Made by a program: the position numbers and the translations under genes. The notes beneath the pieces were generated by a model. That model ran no database searches and was not told where the DNA came from. It saw nothing but the letters and a program-made list of their open reading frames with translations. From Siphonodentalium dalli (lineage: Eukaryota > Mollusca > Scaphopoda > Gadilida > Siphonodentaliidae), in NCBI GenBank assembly GCA_032622095.1, contig CP136061.1:198826244-198890243 (forward strand): 64,000 nt of DNA, given 5' to 3'. Below, one piece after another: positions 32,701 through 43,943 of this stretch (position 1 is the first letter of the stretch; each line of letters opens with the position of its first letter).

Positions 32701-33919
32701 CTGCCATCGTTTTTTTAAGGGGTTTTTCTGTGCTGTTGTTGTTTTTTCCTGTGCCGGTAAGGGATTTGAAGGTACTCCAGAAGTTTCTGTTCATACTTTT
32801 ATCGCCGAGTTCGGTTGTCGACCGCTGCCAGGATGCTTGTTTTTCTTTTTTGACTGCCGTTTTGACTTGTCTGTTCATGTTGTTGTAAAGATTTCGGTAG
32901 TACATGTCGTTTGGGTTTTTCTGCTGGAGTCTTCTTAGCTTGCGTTTAAGTCGGATCATTTTCAGAGTTTCGGGGGAGACTCGCCATGCTGTGGTGTTGA
33001 CTTGTTGTTTCGGGCATGCTGTATCTAGGGCTGATTCGAGGGTTTGGGATAGGTGCTGGCATGTCGCGTCAATGTCGCTGGTTGATGTGATGGGTGAATT
33101 GTCTATGCTGTTGGTGAGTTGCTGTCGGAAACTGTCCCAGTCGGCTTTATTTAGGTTGCGGCGGAGGGTTTTCGGGTTGCGATCGGTTGAGGCATTGCTG
33201 GATCTTATGTGTACGGGTAGGTGGTCGCTGGATACGTCGTCTCCAATATAGCACATGATTCCTTTAGATGCGATGGATGGAGTGGCAATGGCTAGGTCTA
33301 GGATGACCCATTTGTTGGTCGCCGCGTGGTGATGTGTTGGTTCGTCTATGTTGTTTAGTATGAGTAGATCAAGATCTTCGATGATGTTGAACCTTCGGTC
33401 ACCGTTTCTGTTGGTATCTTTACAGCCGTAGTAGGTGTGCTTCGCGTTGTAGTCTCCGATGAAGATGCAGTGGCGGTGGGTTGATGTGAAGTGTTTGAAG
33501 GAGGCATTGCTGAGGTCTGTGTTTGGCGGGTTATATGTGGCGACGATGGCAGTCTTGGCATTGCGAATGGTGACTTCTACTGCCAGGGTTTCTTCGTCTA
33601 GGTCGTCGGTGTTGAGCATGGCGTGTTTCAGGTCTTTATGGATGAGGAGAGCGACCCCGCCACCGTGTGCGTTACGGTCACGGCGGGCGATCTTGTAGTT
33701 GGTGAAGCTAACCCAGCTGTTGTCGTTGAGTTTCGTTTCGTTGATGGCGATAACGTCTGGTTGTTGGTCGGTGATGTACTCTTGAAGAATTTGGCGTTTA
33801 GCAGATAGTCCGTTTATGTTAACGTGGAGTTGGTGAAAAGAGTGTTTTTGTGTGTGTTGTGATGTGGGCAAGTTGTGTGTGGGGCGTGTTGTTGTAGTCT
33901 GTTTGGTCGTGTCAGTCAT
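32701..33919 (-). pseudogene. ORF2 AP-like endonuclease part, copy B
   Basis: ATG 33,919. Complete-looking APE endonuclease: HVNINGLSAKRQ, AINETKLND, GGGVALLIHKDL, AIVATYNPP, FIGDYNAKHTYYGC, LDLAIATPS and SSDHLPVHI. It ends in a basic helical linker and then a premature TGA (KTMAA*) caused by the A-run shift at about 32,715. Before that shift ORF2 would have been ~940 residues. Confidence 0.88.
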
Positions 33920-33975
33920 TGTAGGTGTTACAATCGGCTTGTGTGTTTGGACGTGTCAGCGTTGGCTGTGTTGTT

Positions 33976-35552
33976 TTAACGTCTGTATGTGAACTGTTGG
34001 ATGGTTTCTTTTGTGAGTTGAGTTTTGTATATGGTGTTGACAGCATGTTCGACGTATTGACACACGCTGGCTTTGGTATTTTGTGGATATCTTTGTTTGT
34101 CAGATAGGGTGCTGACAATGGTCGATGTTATTACAGCTGCAAGCTTTAGTGTTTCAGTGATGTCGGCGGGTTTGCTTGTGGCGGCTGCGTATGTGAGCTT
34201 TTGTGTTTCTTTTGATGTTACTTCAGTTTTAAAAACTGTGCATCCCTTGTATGCTGAGTGGTGGTCACTGTCGCAGTTCGCGCATCTTTTGATGTTACTG
34301 GTGCAGACTTGGTGTTTGTGATTTCCCGCGCAATTTTTGCAGATTATGTCGTTGCTTTTGCAGAATTCGGCCGTGTGATTGAACTTTTGGCATTTGTAGC
34401 ACTGGGTTACGTTTGGTCGTTCTTTGTATTCGATGACTTTGTATTTGTTTAAGTTGGAGCCTAATCTGACGCCGTTCATTATAAGTTGCTTTGCTTCTTT
34501 ATTGTCGCAGGTGATTTTAACTTTCCATGTTGGTTGGTTGTCATGGGAGCTCTTTAGTCTTTGTACAGAGTATTTGTCGCCAATGTCTTGTTTAATGTCG
34601 TCATCTGTGACATATGGAGGTATGCCACATATAACGGCTTTATGGGTCGTTGGTGTGCTCTGGTGACAGCTTCCGTTGGTTAGACGGAACGTAATGTTGT
34701 TGTCTTTTAAAGCTGGGATGTCTTTTGCTTTTGTCAGTAGATATTGCTTTGTTTCATCATTCTGGGGATAGATTAGCAGAGTGCCGGCTCTGGTTGTTGA
34801 TGTCCGGATGGGATATTTTGTCGTGATCGTTCTATGGAGGAAATGTGGACTCTGCTTCATCTCGCTGGTAAGGTTTTCGACTATTATGATGTCTCTTCGC
34901 TTGGTTGGTTTGTTGCTGGAGTGATTGGTCGCATGTCGTTCTGGTTCTTTTGTCGGGCTAGGCTGTTTGTGCGTTCTGATCTTTTTTGGCTGGCGTGCTG
35001 ATAGGGATGATAGGGTCTGGGATCATCATGCTAGCTTTTCGTCTTCTTTTGTTTTTGAATATGATGGCGAATTCTTCGTCGGATATGTCTTCTTCAGCGT
35101 CTGTCATTACCACTTCGATGTGGTCTTCGTGATTTTCTTGAGCGATGGGTACTGTAGTTGTTGGCGGTATGGAGGGTATTGTGGTTGGTGACGGTACGGA
35201 GGGTGCTGAGGTTGATGACGATACGGATGGTAATTTTGCTGCGAAATCTGGAACTGGAGCTGATGATGTGGCAGGTGTCGTGGTGTTTTTCTCAGGTTTC
35301 TTTTTATTTTTCTCGGTCTTTTTTGCTGGAAGATTTCTCTGCTGTGGGTTGCTTTTCGGGTAAGCGCTCGGCCATCTTGTCGATAGAGGCCCTGCACCCA
35401 GCAAGTTCACTTCTGCACCCAGCAAGTTGTGTTTCTAGACGATCGATCTGTTTCTTGAGCGATTTGTTCTCTTCTTTCAGGTAGGCAGTAAACTCATTTG
35501 GCTCGGCGCCCTGAGAAGGGCACTGCGGAGCTGATTTTTGTTTACTGGCCAT
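33976..35552 (-). pseudogene. ORF1 (gag-like), copy B
   Basis: Start ATG 35,552, coiled-coil-like LKEENKSLKKQIDRLETQL, then a +1 frame overlap in the lysine-rich tract near 35,310. The linker differs from copy A by an extra IPSIPPTT segment. One extra T at about 34,983 shifts the frame. The distal part from 34,860 is intact, with three knuckles: CYKCQKFNHTAEFC, CKNCAGNHKHQVC and CANCDSDHHSAYKGC. Its function is packaging or chaperoning of element RNA, by family analogy. Confidence 0.82.
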
Positions 35553-35766
35553 GTCTAGCTTTTAGCAATTTTGTAAAGTTTTTACTCTTTGTTAAGCAAT
35601 TTTATAAAAGTTTACTCTTTAAGTAAGCGATTTTACTCTTAGAGGTAATTTTATAAGTTCTCCTTAAGGAGGAAGATTTTCCGATAAAGAGTGCTGCTGA
35701 CTCGATGAGGTGTTCCTGTGAGTGCTGCTGACTCGGTTGTGAATCTGTGACGACTGATGATTTTTT
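35553..35766 (-). other. 5' UTR of copy B
   Basis: Nearly identical to 22,658-22,866, with the two GAGTCAGCAGCACTC repeats. Confidence 0.5.
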
Positions 35767-36730
35767 GCGGCCAAAGATGAGATGTATTCGTATCACACTG
35801 TGATACGGCCAATGAAATCACTGAATTTCAGATTATTAGCTTAACCGCATTATTTCATCAGTATCTGAAGCAAATGAACACCATAAACAATAGAAAATTA
35901 ACACAGCTCTTCGTGCGGGATAATCTTTAAAGCCAGTGACACCTCAGTCAGACTGTACAAACATACTGATAATGGGGCATTATTCATCAGGAATATTTTT
36001 GTTAATTGGAATTATCAAAGCTAATATGCATGTTGTGGCTTCTGAGTAAACAAATTACCAGTTTTTGTTTATGGAGACATGGTGTTAAAAGAATCTTAGT
36101 TGCAATTAAGACCCTAGCAATAAATGCTTCAACAAACGCTCTTTATTGGCTACCCTATACATGTTCTCTGTATACTATAGGGCTAATGTATACATACAGA
36201 CCGGTATAGATAACTTTTAAGAGTGTTAACAATATTTTATTAGAACGAAACAACAGAACGTCACATTTACAATGTATACATGGAAAAATTACAAATGGTT
36301 CAAATGGCGATATGATAACAAGCAATAAGCAAAAATTAGTGCATACAATCATGCCTCAGTCATAGTCGAAATTTTAAATTATGGTAGTGTCCAACATAGA
36401 AACGGAATTAGAAATCAATTATGTCTCAGCACCCAGAAGATGTGATATAATGAAATTAGATCATTGTTATATGCCGGTTGTGTGTACCAATAAAGTAAAC
36501 ACAACTAGTAAATACAATCAGTATTAAGTGCATCAATATACCAAGGTCATCACTGAGTTCATTTAACAAAATTTAACAAAGCATATATAGATTTTATGCT
36601 CATATTTTTCATACTAGTATGTGGCCATATATGTATGTTTATTTCAGTTGATGAGGAGGTGCAAAGTGTTAGAGAGCGTTGCAGGCATTGAGACAGCCTT
36701 TCCCCGATTCTTTTTTCCATATACCTATAA
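35767..36730 (+). repeat. Dispersed repeat, intact junction plus flanking AT-rich DNA
   Basis: GCGGCCAAAGATGAGATG to GACCCTAGCA, then ATAAATGCTTC without interruption. This is the empty site of the CR1-like element at 23,224-27,306. The remainder to 36,730 equals 27,307-27,918. No gene. Confidence 0.75.
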
Positions 36731-37436
36731 ATGTTCAACTTGCAAAAAATTAGAAATTCGGACACCGGCATTTACCTTAAACTTCTCCTTCTGTTACATG
36801 CAGACGATACCATACTTATATCGAATACAAAGGAAGGGCTACAACATTCATTAAATAAATCCACAGAATATTGCGATATCTGGAAGATGAAAGTAAACCT
36901 CTCGAAAACAAATGTTGTAATATTCGGAAGAAGTCGCAAGAAAAATAAGGAAGCACAATTTAGTTTAAACTCTGAAAAAATAGAAGTTGTAAACAACTAT
37001 AAATACCTCGGATCGGAGTTCAACAAATCAGGTAGATTCATCAGGGAAAGAAACATCAGATGTAATATCGCAAAAAAAGGCAATGTATACGCATTAATTA
37101 ACACAGCCCGCAGTAACAAACTGTCGGTCGAATCTATACTCGAAGTTTATGAAAAATCTGTAGTACCCATCATTACATACGGCGCCGAGATTTGGGGGTT
37201 TGAAAACCTTGAATATTTCAGAAAAATAGAAACATGGTTTCTATGTTTTATTCTTAACTTGAACAAGTCGACTTCCCAAACATTTATATACGGAGAGCTG
37301 GGAATCCTACCAATCGTGACGAAAATCAAGGCAAAACCCCTAATATACTGGAGCAAGATAATATCTATGGAAAACACCAGACTCCCCTACAACCTTTACA
37401 ACATTATGAAAGAATCAAGTGCGAATGAATCATAAA
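36731..37436 (+). pseudogene. RT fragment ('R' element), second copy
   Basis: A 234-codon frame from LLLLLHADDTILISN through KVNLSKTNVVIFGRSRK, NYKYLGSEF, ALINTARSNKLSVE, TYGAEIWGFENL and TFIYGELGILPI. It is more complete than the first copy: an extra A near 37,077 appears to compensate a neighbouring indel. The frame is interrupted at 37,427-37,436 by the CR1 tail; read across that insertion, the frame continues into 38,541 onward. EN and the proximal RT are missing. Confidence 0.82.
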
Positions 37437-38540
37437 CACCCAGGGGCTGACAGATATGACTTTCGGAGAACTGACTTAAGATCCCCTTTTTCGGACACAT
37501 CATCATACCAACGATCATTCTTGCCCGCGACAACACGCCAGTGGAATAAATTATCTGTTGACCTGAAAAATTCAGAAACTCTAGAAAATTTCAAATACAA
37601 ATTGAATACCAATCTGCGCCTAAGACAAAAGAATGTTCGCCATTATAGCTATAGCAAAATTGTTTAATGCCGCAAAGCCCAGTTAATTCACACGCAACTT
37701 CGACTAGGATGCAGTAACCTCAATGATGATCTCAGTCGCAACCATTTAAACGAATCTGATAAATGCTAATGTAGGGAAGTCGAGACTGCCGACCACTTTT
37801 TACTATATTGCCCAGATACTCGACACTACGAATTGAAATTTTCTCAGTATTAGCACAAAATTTGTGGAGATCTGATATTCTTCTTAAGGGATCTATTTCA
37901 TTTCCCAAAAGACTTAGTAAGGCCATATTTGAGGCAACTCAAACATTTATACTAACAAGCAATCGATTTCATTAGTCGCCAATTGTATTTCTGATATTCA
38001 CAATAAGTAGCTGCCCGGATTTGATAGTCTTCAGAGAGACAAATAAAAATGATATAGCTATAAATTATATACATATATAGCTAACAATGTGGTAATAATT
38101 TCAATAACTCGAATCTAAATTTTTTTTTAAATAAATAAATAACAACAAAAAGACATATTAAGGTACTGGCAAACTATTGACTCCACTCTACACATATAGT
38201 TTTTAATTTTCCTATGTAAAACAATAACATGCATAAGGGAAGTGATCCTTGTAAATATATGTGCTAATTGCTTTTTTCCCCTCTGTTCTCACCCAACTGT
38301 AATCCATCAGTTCATTAATATTCTTATCATGCTCTGTATCTCTTCCTCTTACTTAATCTTGACTTCCACTTTTCACTGACCACTATATGTAATATATTAT
38401 TGTCTGAGGAGATGACTCTATATAAGCATCTGATGCTTGTTGTCAAATCCTCTTCCTCCCTTCTAGTCTTATATTCATACATGTGTCATGTTTTATAATT
38501 ATATAATTTTGGGAAGAAATAAAATATTGTTTAAACCAAG
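37437..38540 (+). mobile_element. 5'-truncated CR1-like tail, second copy
   Basis: Same as 28,615-29,690, with the stem-loop at 38,406-38,452 and an AAATAAAATATTGTTTAAACC end. It has a ~30-bp insertion relative to the first copy near 38,145 (ACAACAAAAAGACATATTAA). Stops break the C-terminal domain frame. Confidence 0.8.
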
Positions 38541-39317
38541 GAATCGATAAATATTCCATGGCTAAAATTTGTACGAACTGAACTAAATAACCTAGGTATG
38601 TCTTATACATGGCAGAATCAATCAGTGAGTAGTGTCAAAATATTTTCTTGTTCTGTAAAACAGAAACTCATGGACGCATACATAACCGAATGGTATTCGT
38701 CTTTGGATACATCAAACAAATTTGCGTTTTATAGATGTATAAAACCGAACTTCGGTAGACCGAAGTATATATCCTTAGATGACAACAGCGCCTTATTGAC
38801 CCTCCTAAGATTCAGAACTAGAAACCACAAATTACCAGTGGAAACTGGCTCATGGATAAATACCCCGTATTCCGATAGGAAATGCAACTTATGTATGGGA
38901 GCGCTAGGAGATGAATACCACACCATTCTTATATGCCCGCAGTTAAGAGACCTGAGATTTAAATATATTAAACCGTACTACTACAGTCGAACTAACGTTA
39001 TGAAACTTCATGAACTATTTAACTCTGGCGGTACGAAAGCTATGAAAAAACTATCAATATTTATCAAAAAGGCCCAGCTTGAGATAAACCACTCCTGATG
39101 CTTAATAACGTGTCTCCCTCCCCATCCACCCCATCCCCAGACGAAATCTATACACATGGCTGCCAACATTTCTTATGAATACACAAATATCCTGTTTAAT
39201 TCCCAATATATTCATATATCCATATATATATCATTGTGTAATACATGCACTATAACACATGTCTTCTCAATATGTATTTTAATACGATGAGAGTATCAAA
39301 TAAATTGAATTGAATTT
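38541..39317 (+). pseudogene. R element C-terminal part and 3' tail
   Basis: The C-terminal frame (MSYTWQNQSVSS at 38,598) includes the finger CNLCMGALGDEYHTILIC and continues past the duplication end to the stop at 39,096-39,098 (KKAQLEINHS). A ~215-bp 3' UTR ends in AAATAAATTGAATTGAATT, a short tandem tail typical of some non-LTR elements. Confidence 0.8.
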
Positions 39318-39600
39318 CGTGGACCAAGGATTTTATTTGGCTGCATCGCGTACTATGTCTAGCAATTGTAAATATATTGGATTATGAACCAATAAAGATG
39401 TTATGTAAATACATATAAATTATCCATTACATTCCATATTCTGTCCGGATCAATGTTTACCCAGACGTTGTTCCTGCATTACTGCATCAAATGCAGGCAC
39501 CAGGCATGGCAAGCAATTGCCATATTTGTTGCAAACCAGCCTTGTCGTAAGATGAGCCGGTCCCGAGCCCGGAAAATGGCGAGGACAACACAAATCATAA
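39318..39600. other. No gene seen
   Basis: Sequence between the R element tail and the next RT frame. No endonuclease motifs are found here, so the following ORF is 5'-truncated. Confidence 0.4.
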
Positions 39601-42327
39601 ATCGCCAAAACAAATGACATAATAAAGGACGCACAGTCGTTGGACACGTTCTATATCGAAGTAGTTGATGCACTTGTTTATGCCAGCCGTACTGTTATCC
39701 CAAAGGGTGTCTACGTTCCTCATTTGAAGCCATTCTGGAACGAGCACCTCGAGTCCCTCCATCACAAGATGGAAGAATTTCGGAATATATGGATAACAAG
39801 TGGTCGTCCTAGAGGGGATCATAATAATTCTTACTTAGAATACAAACTTGCCAAGCGGGATTTCAGACGTGAATATCGGAAGCTATCTGAATCTTATCTG
39901 AGCGAAATCCACGCAGACATAGATAGAAATGCGGAATTGGATCATGAAACTTTTTTCAAGTTATTCAATGCGAAACGCCGCGATCGCAACCGACTGACCC
40001 CTCCATTCTTCAATTATGATGGGAAGACTTATCGAGGTGCTAACGAAATTTCAGCTGCTTCTGCTTTATATTTCGAAGAATTGTATTCACCACTACAATG
40101 TACAACCTTCGACGATGACCATTATGCACATGTTAACGATTATGTATATAATACTTCATGTACTCCCGAATTGTCCACAATTGATAACTTGCTAATTTAC
40201 CCCGTTGTAGCCGATGAATTAGAGCGGCTATTACCGTCATTGAACGTTGGCAAAGCTCCAGGTTATGATGCAATTGTGAACGAACACTTCATTTACGGTG
40301 GCTGCCAATTATCTAAATGCTTAGCTTATATGTTCACACAAATGTTCAGCCTAGTTCATATCCCTTCAGCGGCCAAACGAGGTGTGATGATTACCCTCCA
40401 CAAAAGCGGAACCAAATCCAAAGATAACTTTGATAATTATCGTGCAATAACCATACTACCGGCTATATATAAATTATTTGAAAAGGTCATACTTACCCGC
40501 CTACAAACAAATACTCCGCACTTAATCGCGGTTAGTCCTCTGCAACACGGATTTCAGAGAGAGGTCAGCTGTATGATGACGTCTTACCTCGTTCAAGAAT
40601 GTATCTCCTTCACCAAGGACCGTGGCAATAAGTTGTTTGCGTGCCTACTCGATACTCAGAAAGCATTTTATTGGGTTTGGATAAATGGTCTGTTATACAA
40701 ACTCCACAAAAGAGGTATCACTGGAACAATTTGGCAAATTATTCGCTTACTGCTTATCAATATAGAATGTTGTGTCAGGTTCGATCATCTCACCTCCAGA
40801 TGGTTCACTGTGCACCAGGGAACAAGACAAGGTAATATATTGTCTCCTTTGCTATATATGTTATATATCGATGACCTACTCCAGGAATTAGAAAATCAAT
40901 ACTATGGCCTTCAAATTCAAGGCATAAACTGTTCTGCCATAACTCAAGCAGATGACACGATGCTCCTCTCTCTTACTAAGGAAGGCATATCGAACTTGAT
41001 ACGTATATGTTTCCGGTACAGTCAGTTTTGGAGATTTAAGTATAACCCTACAAAAACTGTTATCCTTGTATTTAACGAAAGAAAACATGAATTTGAAAAA
41101 TGTAACCGTACATGGTCATTCTGCGAATACTCTACAAATTTGAGGGAAGTTGATTCTGCAATCCACCTTGGAATACCTCTTGCTAAATACAAACAAAGTT
41201 CACATATGATAGATCACCTTTGTGATAAAATACGGCGTAGTTATTTCTCTCTTACCAAAGCAGGCATATATCCTGGTGGTATAACTCCTTTCAGTTGCTT
41301 GAAAATATATAAGTCTATTGTATTAAGTTGTGGCTTGTACGGTTCTGAGATGTTACGATGCATGTCACAGTCCGATATGATGAAATTAGAAAGAGTACAC
41401 CGCATGTGCCTGAAAAACATGCAGGGGTTACCCAGAGCGACGCGAACAGTAATATCACAGGGTCTTATGGGTCTTAGCTCTGTTGCTAGCATCATCGAGA
41501 GGAAAAAGCTATCTCTGTTCGGGTCGCTCTGTAGATTGTCATCAGACAAAGCTGCGAAACGCATATTCGTTTTCAGATTATACGAGCACCTTTTTGGCCG
41601 TCAAGAGCTACAATCACATATGTCTGACATATACCATATCTTAGCTAAATTCTCTCTTTTAGAGCATGTATATAACTTTGAAATATCTGGCTTATTCCCT
41701 TCCAAATCTGTGTGGAAAAACTTGGTGCAGACTCAAATATCCGAATTTGAAAGGATTTTTTGGATATCTTCTGTGACTACTGACCCGAAATTATCAGTAT
41801 TTGCCACTGCACATAAATCGCTTTGCATATCTCCTTTATGGGTAACATGCAGGGACTACCCAAAGGAAAAATTCACTTTCTTACTGGTAGCTCGCTTGCT
41901 CGCACATACAGCATATAACGATAGTGGCATTTGTTTAAAGTGTGGCATGCCATACCAATGTCTTATTATGCACATATTTATTGATTGTATCTTCCTTGCT
42001 GAATTACGGAACTGTGTATGGCAGGATTTTCTTGACCAGTTTGGGATTGATGCCTCCCTGCATGTAGACGGATTGGAAAAGGAAGAGCTACTGGCCTTCT
42101 TCCTTGGTCATCACCCATCCGATATTCCAGTTGACTCGGATTGGAGGGATCTTGTCATCTTTTTTGTCAGAGTGACTGCGAATATTTGGAAATTTTATCA
42201 CATCGAACAGGCTAGTAGTTTGCTCATCACACCAGTCGATACATACTGTGAACATTTTAACAAAATGACAAATACCTTCTTTCAATATTATTATTATGTA
42301 CTTGTAACTTTAGCACAAGTCATATAA
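39601..42327 (+). CDS. Uninterrupted non-LTR reverse transcriptase frame lacking endonuclease
   Basis: The frame is open from 39,601 to the stop at 42,327 (~908 codons). The segment has no obvious ATG at its head, so it is a 5'-truncated ORF2. An EN-RT linker rich in charged helices is followed by RT motifs: VGKAPGYDAIVNEHFIYGG, NYRAITILPAIYKLFEKVI, FACLLDTQKAFYWVW (first catalytic Asp kept; the usual second Asp of KAFD is Tyr), GTRQGNILSPLLYMLYIDD and ITQADDTMLLS. Then a thumb region with HLGIPLAKY, YGSEML and a finger CLKCGMPYQCLIMHIFIDC (C-x2-C-x9-H-x4-C). The catalytic box reads QADD rather than Y/FADD. It is the only long RT in the window free of stops, so recently inserted or otherwise preserved; no promoter is recognised. 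Confidence 0.8.
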   Translation: MAKTNDIIKDAQSLDTFYIEVVDALVYASRTVIPKGVYVPHLKPFWNEHLESLHHKMEEFRNIWITSGRPRGDHNNSYLEYKLAKRDFRREYRKLSESYLSEIHADIDRNAELDHETFFKLFNAKRRDRNRLTPPFFNYDGKTYRGANEISAASALYFEELYSPLQCTTFDDDHYAHVNDYVYNTSCTPELSTIDNLLIYPVVADELERLLPSLNVGKAPGYDAIVNEHFIYGGCQLSKCLAYMFTQMFSLVHIPSAAKRGVMITLHKSGTKSKDNFDNYRAITILPAIYKLFEKVILTRLQTNTPHLIAVSPLQHGFQREVSCMMTSYLVQECISFTKDRGNKLFACLLDTQKAFYWVWINGLLYKLHKRGITGTIWQIIRLLLINIECCVRFDHLTSRWFTVHQGTRQGNILSPLLYMLYIDDLLQELENQYYGLQIQGINCSAITQADDTMLLSLTKEGISNLIRICFRYSQFWRFKYNPTKTVILVFNERKHEFEKCNRTWSFCEYSTNLREVDSAIHLGIPLAKYKQSSHMIDHLCDKIRRSYFSLTKAGIYPGGITPFSCLKIYKSIVLSCGLYGSEMLRCMSQSDMMKLERVHRMCLKNMQGLPRATRTVISQGLMGLSSVASIIERKKLSLFGSLCRLSSDKAAKRIFVFRLYEHLFGRQELQSHMSDIYHILAKFSLLEHVYNFEISGLFPSKSVWKNLVQTQISEFERIFWISSVTTDPKLSVFATAHKSLCISPLWVTCRDYPKEKFTFLLVARLLAHTAYNDSGICLKCGMPYQCLIMHIFIDCIFLAELRNCVWQDFLDQFGIDASLHVDGLEKEELLAFFLGHHPSDIPVDSDWRDLVIFFVRVTANIWKFYHIEQASSLLITPVDTYCEHFNKMTNTFFQYYYYVLVTLAQVI

Positions 42328-42844
42328 TGCTCACTTTGGTACTAGTGCCCAGATCGAGGCTGCTAATGGCGGGTCGCTAAAAGTTTTCACTCCTGTTGAT
42401 CGATGGAGTTTTCGGTGATAAATTGATTGAATGTTTAGTGCTTCCATGATTCCTCAAACAAGAAACTGTGTGTCGATGTATACAGATCCCAATAACTGAG
42501 GAAATTCTATTGCATGTGCACGAAAGACGTACAAATTGAACTTTACTTGTTCGAGATGAGATAAAAACAACTGGCGCCATTTTGAATTTGGAAATGCTGA
42601 CTTATAGCTGCCGACATGAATTCCGGTGAGACCGTTTCATTTACTAATATGTGAACAATAAATCCAATTCCTATATACATGTGCAATATACAGCCGCCAT
42701 TCAAGTTATTATCGGTGGAAAACTCACGCACAACTACTAACTTTGGACTCTGAACAATTTGTCTCTGTCGTTATTGATCACCACACAATCAATTATTGAT
42801 CAACCTCTGGCCAATTATTGCCAATAATTCACTGTGTGACCACA
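42328..42844. other. No gene seen; presumed 5' flank of ORF1 remnant
   Basis: It may hold the 3' end of the preceding RT element and the 5' UTR of the following ORF1, but no tail repeat or boundary is clear. TCAATTATTGATCAA-type repeats occur at 42,790-42,830. Confidence 0.35.
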
Positions 42845-43943
42845 ATGGCTACCAATAACTTATACATTGATTCTAATGTCGAATCTGCCAGTAATATTTC
42901 ACAGCCAATAAAGGGTGATACGCAGTCACAGAATAATCAGACAATAAAACCAAATTCTACATGTAATCCTACGAAGAGGAAAGAAATGGACGTTTCGTCA
43001 TCGCCAGCATCCCCCTCAATGTTCTCGGAACAGAAAAAAACAATACAAACCAGCGTACCAACATGACCTCATTCTGAGTCCAATTCATTCTGACGACGAA
43101 TTAAATAATGGTGATATCGAACAATTTGGACGTTCCGCATATTTTGAAAGTGGCTTAATTAACGCTTTGACAAGTCCCCCGGTGGTTGAAGCCTTAGCAA
43201 AAGTGATGCAGACCCTCTTCCAGACAGTTGTGTCTGAAGTGGCAAAAGCAGAAATATCGAAAGTGTGCAAGGATGAATTTGTGACCACAGATGTTCTAAA
43301 CCGCGAGTTGTGAAAGCGCGACAAAAAAATTCAGGACCTCGAAACTAAACTCAGAGTGGAAACTGAAGCGCACGAGGAGGTTGTATATGAATTGCGCGCG
43401 GAAATTGATGACCTTCAGCAGTATGGGAGGCGCACTAACCTGCGCCTCTCTGGAATTCCCGAGAAACCCAATGAAATAACTGATAACATTGTCCGCAAAG
43501 TGATAAATAAACTTGGAGTTTCACTAGAACCACATCAGGTGTATCGCAGTCATCGTGTCGGTCGGCCTATTAAAGCGAATGTTCCTAGCCGTGCTGTGGG
43601 TGGAACTGATTCTGACAGTGGTGGTGTGTCGATCGCTCAGCAAACTTCGAGACAAATAATCTTCCGTCTGCCTTCATATCGTGTGCGAAAATCCGTATAC
43701 GACATTCGCCGAGGTCTAAAAAACCTAAATATCTCTGAATACCCCGGACCACTCTTCATAAATGAAGATCTCACCAGGACCCGTGCACTAATATTTCAAC
43801 GTACACGGAAGTTGAAAAAGAGTGGCAAAATTTCCGAATGTTGGACCTTTGACGGGAACGTGTACGCTCGAAAGTCTGAGGGTGCCAACGTCCTGAAGTT
43901 GACGACGGTTAGGCACATTGATGCTCTGGAGGAGAGCGTTTAG
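42845..43943 (+). pseudogene. L1-type ORF1 (coiled coil + RRM-like) remnant
   Basis: ATG 42,845 (MATNNLYIDSNVESAS) opens a Ser/Thr/Asn-rich N-terminus. A frame change near 43,030-43,060 (A run) leads to ALTSPPVVEALAKVMQTLF and a heptad-rich coiled coil, with an in-frame TGA at 43,311-43,313. Then comes the signature ELRAEIDDLQQYGRRTNLRL followed by SGIPE, typical of LINE ORF1p of the L1/Transposase_22 type, an RRM-like region and a C-terminal domain ending at 43,943 (TTVRHIDALEESV). It is an RNA-binding chaperone by family. No EN/RT follows, so it is a 3'-truncated or solo remnant. It does not belong to the RT upstream, since ORF1 precedes ORF2 in LINEs. Confidence 0.75.

Larger units (their letters stand above)
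30147..35766 (-). mobile_element. 6-kb non-LTR retrotransposon, copy B (3'-truncated by duplication)
   Basis: Same element as 16,747-22,866, cut inside ORF3 at the duplication junction. It lacks the 42-, 138- and 25-bp deletions and the 132-bp insertion of copy A, so it is the better guide to the original reading frames. Confidence 0.85.
30147..38996. repeat. Second unit of an 8.8-kb tandem segmental duplication
   Basis: It corresponds to 17,354-30,146 minus the CR1-like insertion at 23,224-27,306. The junction joins AACTAAC (as at 38,990-38,996) to TAGCTGGTCTGATGTCACC (as at 17,354). Order and orientation of all parts are the same. An assembly collapse or expansion error cannot be excluded without reads, but the copies differ by many substitutions and several indels. 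Confidence 0.85.

Noticed and set aside
39601-43943. RT frame and L1-type ORF1 as a single element
   Set aside because: LINE order is ORF1 then ORF2; here ORF1 follows the RT, so they are separate insertions.
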